From Streptomyces akebiae (GTDB lineage Bacteria; Actinomycetota; Actinomycetes; Streptomycetales; Streptomycetaceae), in NCBI RefSeq assembly GCF_019599145.1, contig NZ_CP080647.1, positions 8,370,001 through 8,434,000 of the forward strand: a stretch of 64,000 nucleotides of DNA, written 5' to 3'. The translations under genes were made by a program, and so were the position numbers. Positions 45,016 through 54,242 of this stretch are shown here, in pieces; position 1 is the first letter of the stretch, and each line of letters starts with the position of its first letter. The notes below the pieces were generated by a model, which saw only the letters and a list, made by a program, of their open reading frames with translations, was not told the DNA's origin and made no database searches.

Positions 45016-45810
45016 TCAACCCAGCCGCGCCGCCAACCCTCCCGTGCAGCGGACCTCGTCGCCCGCGGTGATCAGCAGGGCCTCCGTGTCCTCCAGGGAC
45101 TCCAGCCACGCCAGACCCTCCCGCGAGCCCATCGCGAAGGCGGCCGTGGCCCAGCAGTCCGCCCACGTCAGGCGAGGAGCGACCACCGTCACCGAGACGA
45201 GGTCCGTGACCGCGGACCTACCCGTGCGGGGGTCGACGATATGGGTGCCCCGCTCGGCCGTACCCGAGGTGGCCACCGCCAGCCGGTCCGCACCGGCGGC
45301 CGTGACGACCGCGGCCAGTCCTCCGGGCCGGAGGGGATCCGCGACCCCCACGCGCCACGGCCGGTCCGGTCCGGGCACACCGCACAGCTGCACATCGCCG
45401 CCCCCGTTCACGCTCACCCCGACCGCACCGGCCTCGACCAGCCGCAGCGCGGCCCGCTCGGTGGCCCACCCCTTCACGAGACCGGTCGGATCGAAGCGGC
45501 CCTGGTACGTCGCGCTGAACCAGCCGTCGCTCAACCGCTCGGCCTCGGCGCACAGTTCGAGTACCTCGGCGACCTCGGCATCGCACTCCTCGATCGTCGC
45601 CTCACCCCGGGCGAGCCGGGAGATCTGGCTGTGCTCGCGGTAGGTGCTGAACACCTCGTCCACCGCGTGGAGCCCGGCCACCGCCTCCTCCAGCGCGGCC
45701 TTGACCGCCCTCGGCTCGCCTCCCCGGACGTCGAAGGAGAAGACGGTGCCCATGACCTCCTCGACGTGCCGCAGCTGGGCGGGAGCGGCGGACCCGCCGG
45801 GTTCGACCAC
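45016..45810 (-). CDS. apbE: FAD:protein FMN transferase (ApbE)
   Basis: 264 residues from the GTG at 45810, four bases after the FMN-protein stop; the start was chosen for that spacing. Motifs: EVMGTVFSFDV, GRFDPTGLVKGWATERAA, GVSVNGGGDVQLCG and GTHIVDPRTGR, plus TWADCWATAAFAMG near the end, which form the FAD and Mg sites. No lipobox or signal peptide is evident. ApbE attaches FMN from FAD to a Thr of FMN-binding domains. The gene directly upstream supplies three such sites, so its target is almost certainly local. Last gene of the presumed ferric-reductase operon. Confidence 0.92.
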   Translation of the reverse strand: MVEPGGSAAPAQLRHVEEVMGTVFSFDVRGGEPRAVKAALEEAVAGLHAVDEVFSTYREHSQISRLARGEATIEECDAEVAEVLELCAEAERLSDGWFSATYQGRFDPTGLVKGWATERAALRLVEAGAVGVSVNGGGDVQLCGVPGPDRPWRVGVADPLRPGGLAAVVTAAGADRLAVATSGTAERGTHIVDPRTGRSAVTDLVSVTVVAPRLTWADCWATAAFAMGSREGLAWLESLEDTEALLITAGDEVRCTGGLAARLG

Positions 45811-45814
45811 CGGA

Positions 45815-46909
45815 TCAGCCGGCCTGGTCCAGCGCGGACTGGAGGGACTGCTTGTAGCCACCGCTGGTGTACGTGGCGCCTGAGACAGCATCGATGTCAG
45901 CGCTCCCTGCCGAGACGGCGTTCTGGTTGAGCTTGGGGATGGCGGTGGCGCTGATCTGGGTCGAACGGCCGCCGCTGGGCTGCTGCAGCGCCTCGGCGTT
46001 GGTGATCTTGCCGTCGGTGACCGTGACCCGGACCTGCACCGGACCGTAGTCCGTCTGGATGGCGGAACCGGTGAGCACCTGGGTGCCCGTCGCCTGCCCG
46101 GCCCCTGCCCCGGAGTCCCCGCCGTCCTCGGCGCCGCCGCCCGCGTCCTGCGAGCCGCCCGCCTCGACCTCGGAGCCGGAGCCCTGCGCGTTGCCGGCCT
46201 GGTCCAGCGCGGACTGGAGGGACTCCTTGTAGCCGGCGCTGGTGTAGGTGGCGCCCGAGACGGCGTCGATCTCGGCGCTGCCGGCCGCCACGGCCGCCTG
46301 GTTGAGCTTGGGCACCGAGTCGCCGGTGATCTGGGTGGAGCGGCCGCCGCTCGGCGCCTGGATCGCCTCGGCGTTGGTGATCTTGCCGCCGCTGACCGTG
46401 ATCCGGACCTGCACCGGCCCGTAGTCGGTCTGCACGGTGGTCCCCGTGAGCACCTGGGCACCCGAGTCCTGCGCGTTGCCGGCCTGGTCCAGCGCGGACT
46501 GGAGGGACTCCTTGTAGCCGGCGCTGGTGTAGGTGGCGCCCGAGACGGCGTCGATCTCGGCGCTGCCCGCGGCCACGGCCGCCTGGTTGAGCTTGGGGAT
46601 CGCGTCGCCGCTGATCTGGGTGGAGCGGCCGCCGCTGGGCTGCTGCACGGTCTCGGCGTTGGTGATCTTGCCGCCGTTGACGGTGATCCGGACCTGGACC
46701 GGGCCGTACTCGGTCTGGACGGCGGTGCCGGTGAGGGTCTGCGCGCCGGCCGCCACCCCGCCCTGTGCCGATGGAGCGCCCCCTGCCGCTCCCGCCTGTA
46801 CCGATCCGGCCGGGTCGGAGGCCGGCTTCAGCGACAGCAGCAGCACGATGCCGGACACGGTGGCGGCGGTGGCGAGCAGCGTCCGCCGGATGGGGTGGCT
46901 CTTCTTCAT
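45815..46909 (-). CDS. Exported protein with three tandem FMN-binding domains
   Basis: 364 residues. A basic N-terminus and one hydrophobic segment (LLATAATVSGIVLLLSLKP) form a signal or membrane anchor. Three FMN-binding domains follow at about 58-142, 152-238 and 277-364. Each ends in IDAVSGATYTS; the Thr in SGAT (126, 221, 346) is the expected flavinylation site. Domains 1 and 2 are nearly identical at DNA level (about 285-bp period), domain 3 more diverged, with an acidic Gly-rich linker of about 40 residues before it. Likely an external multi-flavin wire receiving electrons from the ferric-reductase-like protein encoded upstream. It is 153 bp from that gene and four bases from apbE. Confidence 0.9.
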   Translation of the reverse strand: MKKSHPIRRTLLATAATVSGIVLLLSLKPASDPAGSVQAGAAGGAPSAQGGVAAGAQTLTGTAVQTEYGPVQVRITVNGGKITNAETVQQPSGGRSTQISGDAIPKLNQAAVAAGSAEIDAVSGATYTSAGYKESLQSALDQAGNAQDSGAQVLTGTTVQTDYGPVQVRITVSGGKITNAEAIQAPSGGRSTQITGDSVPKLNQAAVAAGSAEIDAVSGATYTSAGYKESLQSALDQAGNAQGSGSEVEAGGSQDAGGGAEDGGDSGAGAGQATGTQVLTGSAIQTDYGPVQVRVTVTDGKITNAEALQQPSGGRSTQISATAIPKLNQNAVSAGSADIDAVSGATYTSGGYKQSLQSALDQAG

Positions 46910-47062
46910 CGCTCCTTCAGCTCCTGAAGTGTGAAGTCTCGCGGGGGAGACCCGGGGCGAACCGCGGGAACCCTTGGCCAGAAGTCGGGGTGGGGCAGGT
47001 CGTGGTGACCTACGGCTGGAAACGGTCGGTCGGGTGGGGCCCCCGGGGAGGGAGCCCGTCGC

Positions 47063-48442
47063 TCACATCTCGAACGACTCGTGGTGGATGCGCCGGGTCG
47101 GGACGCCCGCGCCGCGCAGCGCCTCGTACACGCCCTGCGCGAAACCGGGCGGCCCGCACAGGAAGACGTCATGGCGTTCGATGTCCGGGATCTTGCGGCG
47201 CAGGGAGTCCGGCGAGATGTCGGGGCGTTCGCCGTCCGGGCTGTTCACCGCGTACATCAGCCGCGCCCCGCGCTCTTCCGCGATCTGCGCCAACTCGTCC
47301 CACAGCGCCAGGTCCTGGGTGCTGTTGGCCCGGTAGAGCAGGGTCAGGTCACCGGCCGCGCCGGGTAGCGTCTCGAACAGGGCCCGCATCGGCGTGATGC
47401 CCACACCGCCGGCCACCAGCAGCACCTTGCCCCGGCTGCGCTTGCCTGCCGTGAGCGCGCCGTACGGGCCCTCGGCCCACACCCGGGTGCCGGGCTCCAG
47501 GTCGCGCAGGGCCGAGCTGTGGTCGCCGATCGCCTTGACCGTGATGCGCAGCATGTTGGGGCGGGGCGCCGCAGACAGCGAGTACGGGTGCGAGCTGAAG
47601 CGCATGCCGGGGGCGAGGAACCGCCAGCGGAAGAACTGCCCGGCCTCGGCGCCCATCCGGTGCAGCTTGCGCCCGCTCATCAGCACGGAGACGATCCCGG
47701 GCGACTCCTCGATGACCGCCTCGACCCGCAGCCGGTGCCGCATGTTGAGCCGGATCGGCGTGATGATCCGGTACCAGAGCACCAGCGCGGTCACCGACCC
47801 GTACAGCGCGTACCAGCCGGTCTTCGCGGCGGGCGTGACGGCGAACTCGTTGCCGGTGGAGATCTGATGCCAGAACGTCAGGAACGTGGCCGCGTAGGTC
47901 AGCAGGTGTGTGTGGTACCAGAAGTCGTAGGGGATCCGCTTGCGCACCGGACCGATCGACATCAGTCCGATGAGCACCAGCAGACCGGTGCCGATGGCGG
48001 CCTTGCCCATGTCCGGCAGTTGGTTGATGGAGTCGATGGTCTGCTGCAGGATCGCGGTGTGGGTGAGACCGGCCTGCAGCGCGTACCCGTACATCGTGAG
48101 GACGACGTGCGCGACGACCAGGCAGAGCGTGTAGCGGCCGGTCATCGCGTGCCAGCGGGCGACCCGGTCGGAGCCGACCCGGCGTTCCAGCGCGGGCACC
48201 CGGGCCATCTGGAGCACCACCAGAGCCATCATGTAGCCGCCGAGCAGACCGGTGATCCGGCCGGCGTTGACCATCTTGCTGCCCTGGTCCGCGATGGACG
48301 GCGTGTTGTCCCACCACAGCCAGACCACCGCGGCCACGCCCGCAAAGAAAACGATCAGCAGCGGGACTGCGGGGGAGCGGCGAGGTCGGATGCGGCGCAT
48401 CGTCTGGCGGCGCGCGGCGCGACCTCCGGCGATCGTGGACAC
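47063..48442 (-). CDS. Ferric-reductase-like transmembrane FAD/NAD(P)H oxidoreductase
   Basis: 459 residues from a GTG with GGAGGAA upstream; an in-frame ATG at 48478 is less supported. About six transmembrane helices (VPLLIVFFAGVAAVVWLWW onward) carry His residues suited to heme ligation (RWHAMTGRYTLCLVVAHVVL, DFWYHTHLLTYAATFLTFWHQ). The cytoplasmic part has an FAD domain (FSSHPYSLSAAP) and an NAD(P) domain (VLLVAGGVGITPMRALFE, DVFLCGPPGFAQGVYEAL). It should pass electrons from NAD(P)H across the membrane, here most likely to the flavinylated protein encoded downstream. The external acceptor is unknown. A TGTTCA/TGAACA palindrome lies 58 bp upstream. Confidence 0.9.
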   Translation of the reverse strand: MSTIAGGRAARRQTMRRIRPRRSPAVPLLIVFFAGVAAVVWLWWDNTPSIADQGSKMVNAGRITGLLGGYMMALVVLQMARVPALERRVGSDRVARWHAMTGRYTLCLVVAHVVLTMYGYALQAGLTHTAILQQTIDSINQLPDMGKAAIGTGLLVLIGLMSIGPVRKRIPYDFWYHTHLLTYAATFLTFWHQISTGNEFAVTPAAKTGWYALYGSVTALVLWYRIITPIRLNMRHRLRVEAVIEESPGIVSVLMSGRKLHRMGAEAGQFFRWRFLAPGMRFSSHPYSLSAAPRPNMLRITVKAIGDHSSALRDLEPGTRVWAEGPYGALTAGKRSRGKVLLVAGGVGITPMRALFETLPGAAGDLTLLYRANSTQDLALWDELAQIAEERGARLMYAVNSPDGERPDISPDSLRRKIPDIERHDVFLCGPPGFAQGVYEALRGAGVPTRRIHHESFEM

Positions 48443-48499
48443 GGTTCCTCCGTGGTGGGCTGGACCCTTGGCCCACACGTACGTGCAGGGAGTGCCGTC

Positions 48500-48517
48500 T
48501 GTTCAACCGTGTGAACA
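48500..48517. promoter_or_regulatory. Candidate operator of the redox operon
   Basis: TGTTCA-accgtg-TGAACA is a perfect 6-6-6 inverted repeat 58 bp upstream of the ferric-reductase-like GTG, in the gap before the PPOX-family gene. No regulator gene is adjacent. Confidence 0.45.
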
Positions 48518-48568
48518 ACTGCCTTGCGGAACCATCGGTACCGGAGGGCGCGCCAGCCTCCCACGCCG

Positions 48569-49156
48569 TCAGGGGCTGGACGGCGGCAGCGGCAGCGGCA
48601 GCCCCGGGAGGCCGTCCATGCTGGTCGCGATGTGTTCCTTGGAGCTGAAGTAGGCGCTGAGCGAGTCGTCGTCCTCGCGCGCGAAGCGGCGGCCGTGGAG
48701 GTCGCGCTCCTCCTCGTACGCCATGAACGGCACGGCGTAGCCGCAGCTGTCGCGGATGTGCTCGGCGCGGACCACGATGATCGCGCGCAGGCCGTGCGGG
48801 GCGGGGTCGATGTCGGGGAATCGGGCGAGGAGTCCGGCGAAGCGTGGGTCGTCGCGGAAGACGGGCTCACCCGTGCCGTGCACGCGGACGATGGTGGGCG
48901 GTCCCTGGAAGGCGCACCACATCAGGGTGATCCGGCCGTTCTCGCGCAGGTGCGCGATCGTCTCCGCGTGGGAGCCGGCGAAGTCCAGGTAGGCGACGGC
49001 TCGTTCGTCGAGGACGACGAACGAGCCCTTGAGGCCCTTGGGGGAGAGGTTGACCGTGCCGTCGGCGGACAGGGGCGCCGTGGCGGTGAAGAACAGTGGC
49101 TGTGCCTCGATGAACGTACGCAGGCGGCCGTCGATGCGCTCATAAGTCTTTCCCAT
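48569..49156 (-). CDS. Pyridoxamine-5'-phosphate-oxidase-fold flavoprotein
   Basis: 195 residues from the ATG at 49156 (MGKTYERIDGRL). The split-barrel fold is indicated by FIEAQPLFFTATAPLSADGTVNLSPKG, VVLDERAVAYLDFAGSHAETIAHLRENGRITLMW and RVHGTGEPVF. Such proteins bind FMN, F420 or heme; SPKG with LSADGTVNLSPKG is common in the FMN/F420 group. There is no signal peptide. It lies upstream of, and co-directional with, the ferric-reductase/FMN/ApbE genes, so it may be part of the same redox cluster, though its own stop is 126 bp before that gene. The substrate is unknown. Confidence 0.85.
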   Translation of the reverse strand: MGKTYERIDGRLRTFIEAQPLFFTATAPLSADGTVNLSPKGLKGSFVVLDERAVAYLDFAGSHAETIAHLRENGRITLMWCAFQGPPTIVRVHGTGEPVFRDDPRFAGLLARFPDIDPAPHGLRAIIVVRAEHIRDSCGYAVPFMAYEEERDLHGRRFAREDDDSLSAYFSSKEHIATSMDGLPGLPLPLPPSSP

Positions 49157-49164
49157 GTCTAACA

Positions 49165-49170
49165 ATTATC
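49165..49170 (-). promoter_or_regulatory. -10 box GATAAT of the PPOX-family gene
   Basis: On the minus strand GATAAT is followed by eight bases and the ATG at 49156, implying a leaderless transcript; GAGACA lies 17 bp upstream of it as a possible -35. Confidence 0.45.
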
Positions 49171-49217
49171 GACGGAAACGCTTCGCCTGTCTCACGACTT
49201 GGGGCCGGGAACGCGAA

Positions 49218-49298
49218 TTCCGGGTGGACCCCACGGTGGGGCCCACCCGGAACCAGGTCTTCCGTGTCCGCCCCGGCCGGCGCGCGGGGCGGACACGG
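49218..49298. terminator. Two strong hairpins downstream of the triple-repeat gene
   Basis: A stem with arms TTCCGGGTGG / CCACCCGGAA (49218-49252) and a perfect 14-bp stem CCGTGTCCGCCCCG / CGGGGCGGACACGG with a nine-base loop (49262-49298). They lie in a 317-bp region (49157-49473) that otherwise holds no gene I can support. They probably terminate the minus-strand gene ending at 49474, though about 175 bases beyond its stop. Confidence 0.65.
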
Positions 49299-49473
49299 CC
49301 CCTGTCGCCCACGAGGGGCGCAGGAGGTCACTCGCCGAACGAGGGGACCCGTCGCGGACGGCTCGTCGTGGACGGTTCATCGCGAACGGCCCCTCGGCCG
49401 GACCGCCCGTCAGCTCTCACGCGACCGGCGGACCTCCGGACCACCGGCGCGGCGGGCCGACGGTACGGGCGGA

Positions 49474-50724
49474 CTACTGGTTGAGCTGGCAGGGCGCGAG
49501 CGCCTCCAGGCCTTCGGGCTTGGCGGCGGCGCGGCCGATGGCGGTCTCGATGCGGTTCAGTGTGGCGATGCGCTTGTCCTCCAGCGGGCCGAGGATGGCG
49601 TTGTTGACGAAGTTCGGGCCGCCCTGGCCGACGGTGTCGATGAGGCGCTGGTTGGCTTCCTGGATCTGGGTGTCGAGGAGGGCGAGGTTGCGGTCGACCT
49701 CGGCCTGGGCGGAGGCGGGGATGGCCGGGAGTTCGCCTTCGACCTCGGGGCAGGTGATGGTGCCGGCGGCACCGGCGTTGCCCGCGTCCTCGGCGCCCTC
49801 GCCCGCTCCGGCCTCGGCGCCCGCGCCTGCCTCGGCACCCGCACCGGCTTCGGCCTCCTGGCCGGCGTCCGCTTCCTCACCGGCGCCCGCGGCGCCGCCC
49901 TGGTTGAGCTGGCAGGGCGCGAGGGCTTCGAGGCCCTCGGGCTTGGCGGCGGCGCGGCCGATGGCGGTCTCGATGCGGTTCAGTGTGGCGATGCGCTTGT
50001 CCTCGAGCGGGCCGAGGATGGCGTTGTTGACGAAGTTCGGGCCGCCCTGGCCGACGGTGTCGATGAGGCGCTGGTTGGCTTCCTGGATCTGGGTGTCGAG
50101 GAGGGCGAGGTTGCGGTCGACCTCGGCCTGGGCGGAGGCGGGGATGGCCGGGAGTTCGCCTTCGACCTCGGGGCAGGTGATCGTGCCGGCGGCACCGGCG
50201 TTGCCCGCGTCCTCGGCGCCCTCGCCCGCTCCGGCTCCGGCACCCGCACCGGCGTCCGCTTCTTCACCGGCGCCCGCGGCGCCGCCCTGGTTGAGCTGGC
50301 AGGGGGCGAGCGCTTCGAGGCCTTCGGGCTTGGCGGCGGCGCGGCCGATGGCGGTCTCGATGCGGTTCAGTGTGGCGATGCGCTTGTCCTCGAGCGGGCC
50401 GAGGATGGCGTTGTTGACGAAGTTCGGGCCGCCCTGGCCGACGGTGTCGATGAGGCGCTGGTTGGCTTCCTGGATCTGGGTGTCGAGGAGGGCGAGGTTG
50501 CGGTCGACCTCGGCCTGCGCGGAGGCCGGGATCGCGGGGAGGCTGCCTTCGACAGCCGGGCAGGTGATGGTGCCGGGCGAGGCGTTCCCCGCGGCGTCCT
50601 CGTTGTTGGCACCCTCGCCGGCGAGGGCGGAACCCGCGATGACCGCTCCGGAGAGCACGACCGCGGCGGCGCCGCCGATGATCCCTACGCGACGCTTGTT
50701 GTACTTCGGAAGAGCCCTGGACAT
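49474..50724 (-). CDS. Secreted protein of three near-identical two-cysteine domains
   Basis: 416 residues. A basic N-terminus and hydrophobic stretch (VGIIGGAAAVVLSGAVIAGSALA) form a signal peptide. Three domains of about 94 residues each run from TITCP to CQLNQ, with Cys pairs 55/142, 184/271 and 325/412. Each is mostly helical (AQAEVDRNLALLDTQIQEANQRLID, VGQGGPNFVNNAILGPLEDKRIATLNRIETAIGR). Ala/Gly/Glu linkers of 34 and 46 residues separate them. The likely disulfide in each domain would close the helical bundle. I recognise no named family, so its function is unknown. Domain 1 has diverged slightly at its N-end (VEGSLPAIP versus VEGELPAIP); domains 2 and 3 are essentially the same, implying recent amplification. 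Divergent from argH. Confidence 0.8.
   Translation of the reverse strand: MSRALPKYNKRRVGIIGGAAAVVLSGAVIAGSALAGEGANNEDAAGNASPGTITCPAVEGSLPAIPASAQAEVDRNLALLDTQIQEANQRLIDTVGQGGPNFVNNAILGPLEDKRIATLNRIETAIGRAAAKPEGLEALAPCQLNQGGAAGAGEEADAGAGAGAGAGEGAEDAGNAGAAGTITCPEVEGELPAIPASAQAEVDRNLALLDTQIQEANQRLIDTVGQGGPNFVNNAILGPLEDKRIATLNRIETAIGRAAAKPEGLEALAPCQLNQGGAAGAGEEADAGQEAEAGAGAEAGAGAEAGAGEGAEDAGNAGAAGTITCPEVEGELPAIPASAQAEVDRNLALLDTQIQEANQRLIDTVGQGGPNFVNNAILGPLEDKRIATLNRIETAIGRAAAKPEGLEALAPCQLNQ
49477..50565 (-). repeat. Three long direct repeats encoding the triplicated domain
   Basis: Repeat units begin (CTGGTTGAGCTGGCAGGG) at 49477, 49900 and 50287, giving periods of 423 and 387 bp; the 36-bp difference is linker length. 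About 280 bp per unit is nearly identical, including at third codon positions, which points to recent duplication or ongoing gene conversion. Confidence 0.9.
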
Positions 50725-50851
50725 GCGGATGCCTCACTCGGGTCGGGTGTGGTCGGTGTTTACAAACGCGGCGCCTGCGTTCGGTGTGAGTTACGGGAAA
50801 GCGGTTTCGTTTGTTCAAACCTTTCTCGGCGTCTCTCAAAGTTCTCTCAGA

Positions 50852-52358
<1,507 letters not shown>

Positions 52359-52371
52359 GTCGGCCGCACAC

Positions 52372-52388
52372 GCGCCCCTGAGGGGCGC
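52372..52388. terminator. Short hairpin after argH
   Basis: GCGCCCCT and AGGGGCGC face each other around one base 14 bp after the argH stop. No U-tract. The rest of the 209-bp gap to the next gene is GC-rich without recognisable features. Confidence 0.45.
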
Positions 52389-52567
52389 CACCCCTCGGGT
52401 ACGGGACGGGAACGGGCGGCGGGGGAGAGGCAGGGTCGGCGGGGGTGAAAACCTCCCCGGAGGCCCGCCCCTCACCCGCCGCCCCTCACCCCCTACCGCA
52501 CAACGAAGGTCATCACGGGTTACGTTGGCTCAGGAACCGCAAGGAGCCGACCCGAACGGAGCCCGCG

Positions 52568-53539
52568 ATGCCCTTCGCCCGACTGGCCGCAGCGACCACC
52601 CCCACCTGCCACATCGGCTTCGGTCTGGCCGCGGTCGCCCGCCCCGGCTACATCAACCTCGGCCGCGACGCCGACCTCGGAGAGAGCCGCACCGTCGAGG
52701 CCCTCCGCGCCCGCACCCACGAACTCCTCGACGCCGCCTACGCCCAGGGTGTCCGCTACTTCGACGCGGCCCGCTCCTACGGCCGCTCCGAGGAGTTCCT
52801 CGCCGACTGGCTCCGCACCCGACCCGGCCTCGACGACGTGGTCGTCGGCAGCAAGTGGGGCTACACCTACACCGCCGAATGGACCACCGACGCCGAGAAG
52901 CACGAGGTCAAGGACCACAGCCTCCCGACGTACGAGCGGCAGCGCGCCGAGACCGCCGAGCTGCTCGGCGACCGGCTCGACCTCTACCAGATCCACTCGG
53001 TGACTCCGGACAGCCCGGCCCTCACCGACAAGGAACTCCACGCCAGGCTGGCGGAGGCGGCCGCCCAGGGCGTCACCGTCGGCTTCTCCACCAGCGGTCC
53101 GGCCCAGGCGGACGCCATCCGCACCGCCCTCACCGTGACCGTCGACGGCGAACCCCTCTTCCGTACCGTCCAGTCGACGTACAACGCGCTGGAGACCTCC
53201 GCCGCCCCGGCCCTCGCCGAGGCGCACGACGCCGGTCTGACCGTGATTGTCAAGGAGGGCATGGCCAACGGCCGACTGGCGGGTCCGCACGCTCCGGACG
53301 CGCTCAGGGACGTCGCCGAACGGACGGGCCTCGGCTGCGACGCGATCGCCCTGGCGGTGGTCCTGCGGCAGCCGTGGGCCGGAGTCGTCCTCTCCGGCGC
53401 CGCCACCACCAACCAGCTCGCCTCCAACCTGCACGCGGCGGTCGTCGACCTCGACGACGACCAGCTGGCCCGCCTCGCGGACCTCGCCGAGGATCCGCGG
53501 ACGTACTGGGAGAAGCGCGGCAACCTGCCCTGGCACTGA
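52568..53539 (+). CDS. Aldo/keto reductase
   Basis: 323 residues; CGGAG precedes the ATG. The TIM-barrel signature is visible: GVRYFDAARSYGRSEEFLADWL with catalytic Asp and Tyr, VVVGSKWGYTYTAEW with the Lys, and LDLYQIHSVTPDSP with the His. TAELLGDRLDLYQIH and VTVGFSTSGPAQADAI fit the family. It is NADPH-dependent and reduces aldehydes or ketones; the substrate cannot be inferred. Monocistronic, followed by a strong terminator and then the TetR-MFS pair. Confidence 0.88.
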   Translation: MPFARLAAATTPTCHIGFGLAAVARPGYINLGRDADLGESRTVEALRARTHELLDAAYAQGVRYFDAARSYGRSEEFLADWLRTRPGLDDVVVGSKWGYTYTAEWTTDAEKHEVKDHSLPTYERQRAETAELLGDRLDLYQIHSVTPDSPALTDKELHARLAEAAAQGVTVGFSTSGPAQADAIRTALTVTVDGEPLFRTVQSTYNALETSAAPALAEAHDAGLTVIVKEGMANGRLAGPHAPDALRDVAERTGLGCDAIALAVVLRQPWAGVVLSGAATTNQLASNLHAAVVDLDDDQLARLADLAEDPRTYWEKRGNLPWH

Positions 53540-53570
53540 CCGGAACGCGGCAGCCCGCCCCGCACCGAGC

Positions 53571-53613
53571 GAAGCCCCGTCCCGGCGCCTCAAGGCGCCC
53601 GGGACGGGGCTTC
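53571..53613 (+). terminator. Terminator after the aldo/keto reductase gene
   Basis: A 20-bp stem with one bulged base: the left arm starts GAAGCCCCGTCCCGG and the right arm ends GGGACGGGGCTTC, with a CAA-type loop. Being nearly symmetric, it may end transcription in both directions. Confidence 0.8.
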
Positions 53614-53636
53614 TGGCGTGAGACGTCCATAGCCCG

Positions 53637-53658
53637 CATGAGACATACGTGTCTCATG
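53637..53658. promoter_or_regulatory. TetR operator palindrome
   Basis: CATGAGACA-TACG-TGTCTCATG has perfect 9-bp arms and overlaps the -35 zone of the tetR promoter. Half-sites GTGAGACGTCCAT (about 53619) and TTGTCTCATGG (53669-53679) flank it. Confidence 0.75.
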
Positions 53659-53663
53659 TGGTC

Positions 53664-53669
53664 TATGGT
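53664..53669 (+). promoter_or_regulatory. -10 box TATGGT of the tetR-MFS operon (leaderless)
   Basis: TATGGT ends six bases before the ATG at 53676; no ribosome site intervenes. GAGACA, 18 bp upstream and inside the operator, is a possible -35. Confidence 0.6.
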
Positions 53670-53675
53670 TGTCTC

Positions 53676-54242
53676 ATGGCCGTCGATCGTGAACACGTGC
53701 TGCGCAGCGCAGCCGCCCTGCTGACCCGCAAGTCCACCGCGACCATGGACGAGGTCGCCAGGGCCGCCGGGATCAGCCGGGCCACGCTGCACCGCCACTT
53801 CGCCGGACGCGACGCGCTCGTACGGGCGCTGGAGGCGCTCGGCATCCAGGAGTGCGAGGCCGCGCTGGACGCGGCGCGCCCGGACGAGGGACCGGCGCGC
53901 GACGCCGTCCGCCGGCTGGTGCGCGAGATCGAACCCGCCGCGGGCCTGCTCGCCTTCCTCTACACCGAGAACCAGCTGTTCGAGGGGGAGGGGCAGCACG
54001 AGGGCTGGGCCCGGATCGACGACCGCGTCGCGGCCCTGTTCAAACGCGGCCAGGCGGCCGGCGAGTTCCGCATCGACCTCACCCCGGCCTGGCTCACCGA
54101 GGCGCTCTACGGCCTGCTGGCCTCCGGCGCCTGGGCGGTCTCCGAAGGCCGTGTGGCAGCCAAGGACTTCACCTTCATGATCGCCGAGCTGCTGCTCGGC
54201 GGCGCCCTGCGTCATCCCGAACAACCGAGAGAGGAATCATGA
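53676..54242 (+). CDS. TetR-family repressor of the adjacent efflux pump
   Basis: 188 residues from the leaderless ATG at 53676. The TetR helix-turn-helix VLRSAAALLTRKSTATMDEVARAAGISRATLHRHFAGRDALVRALEAL spans about residues 7-52; the C-terminal ligand domain is helical with one Cys (IQECEAAL). A 22-bp palindrome over its own promoter indicates autoregulation. It overlaps the MFS transporter gene by ATGA, so both are under the same control. The inducer is presumably a substrate of the pump. Confidence 0.9.
   Translation: MAVDREHVLRSAAALLTRKSTATMDEVARAAGISRATLHRHFAGRDALVRALEALGIQECEAALDAARPDEGPARDAVRRLVREIEPAAGLLAFLYTENQLFEGEGQHEGWARIDDRVAALFKRGQAAGEFRIDLTPAWLTEALYGLLASGAWAVSEGRVAAKDFTFMIAELLLGGALRHPEQPREES

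Noticed and set aside
49474..50724. CRISPR or satellite array
   Set aside because: Repeats are about 280 bp, in frame, and encode a domain with a signal peptide; there are no short repeats with unique spacers.
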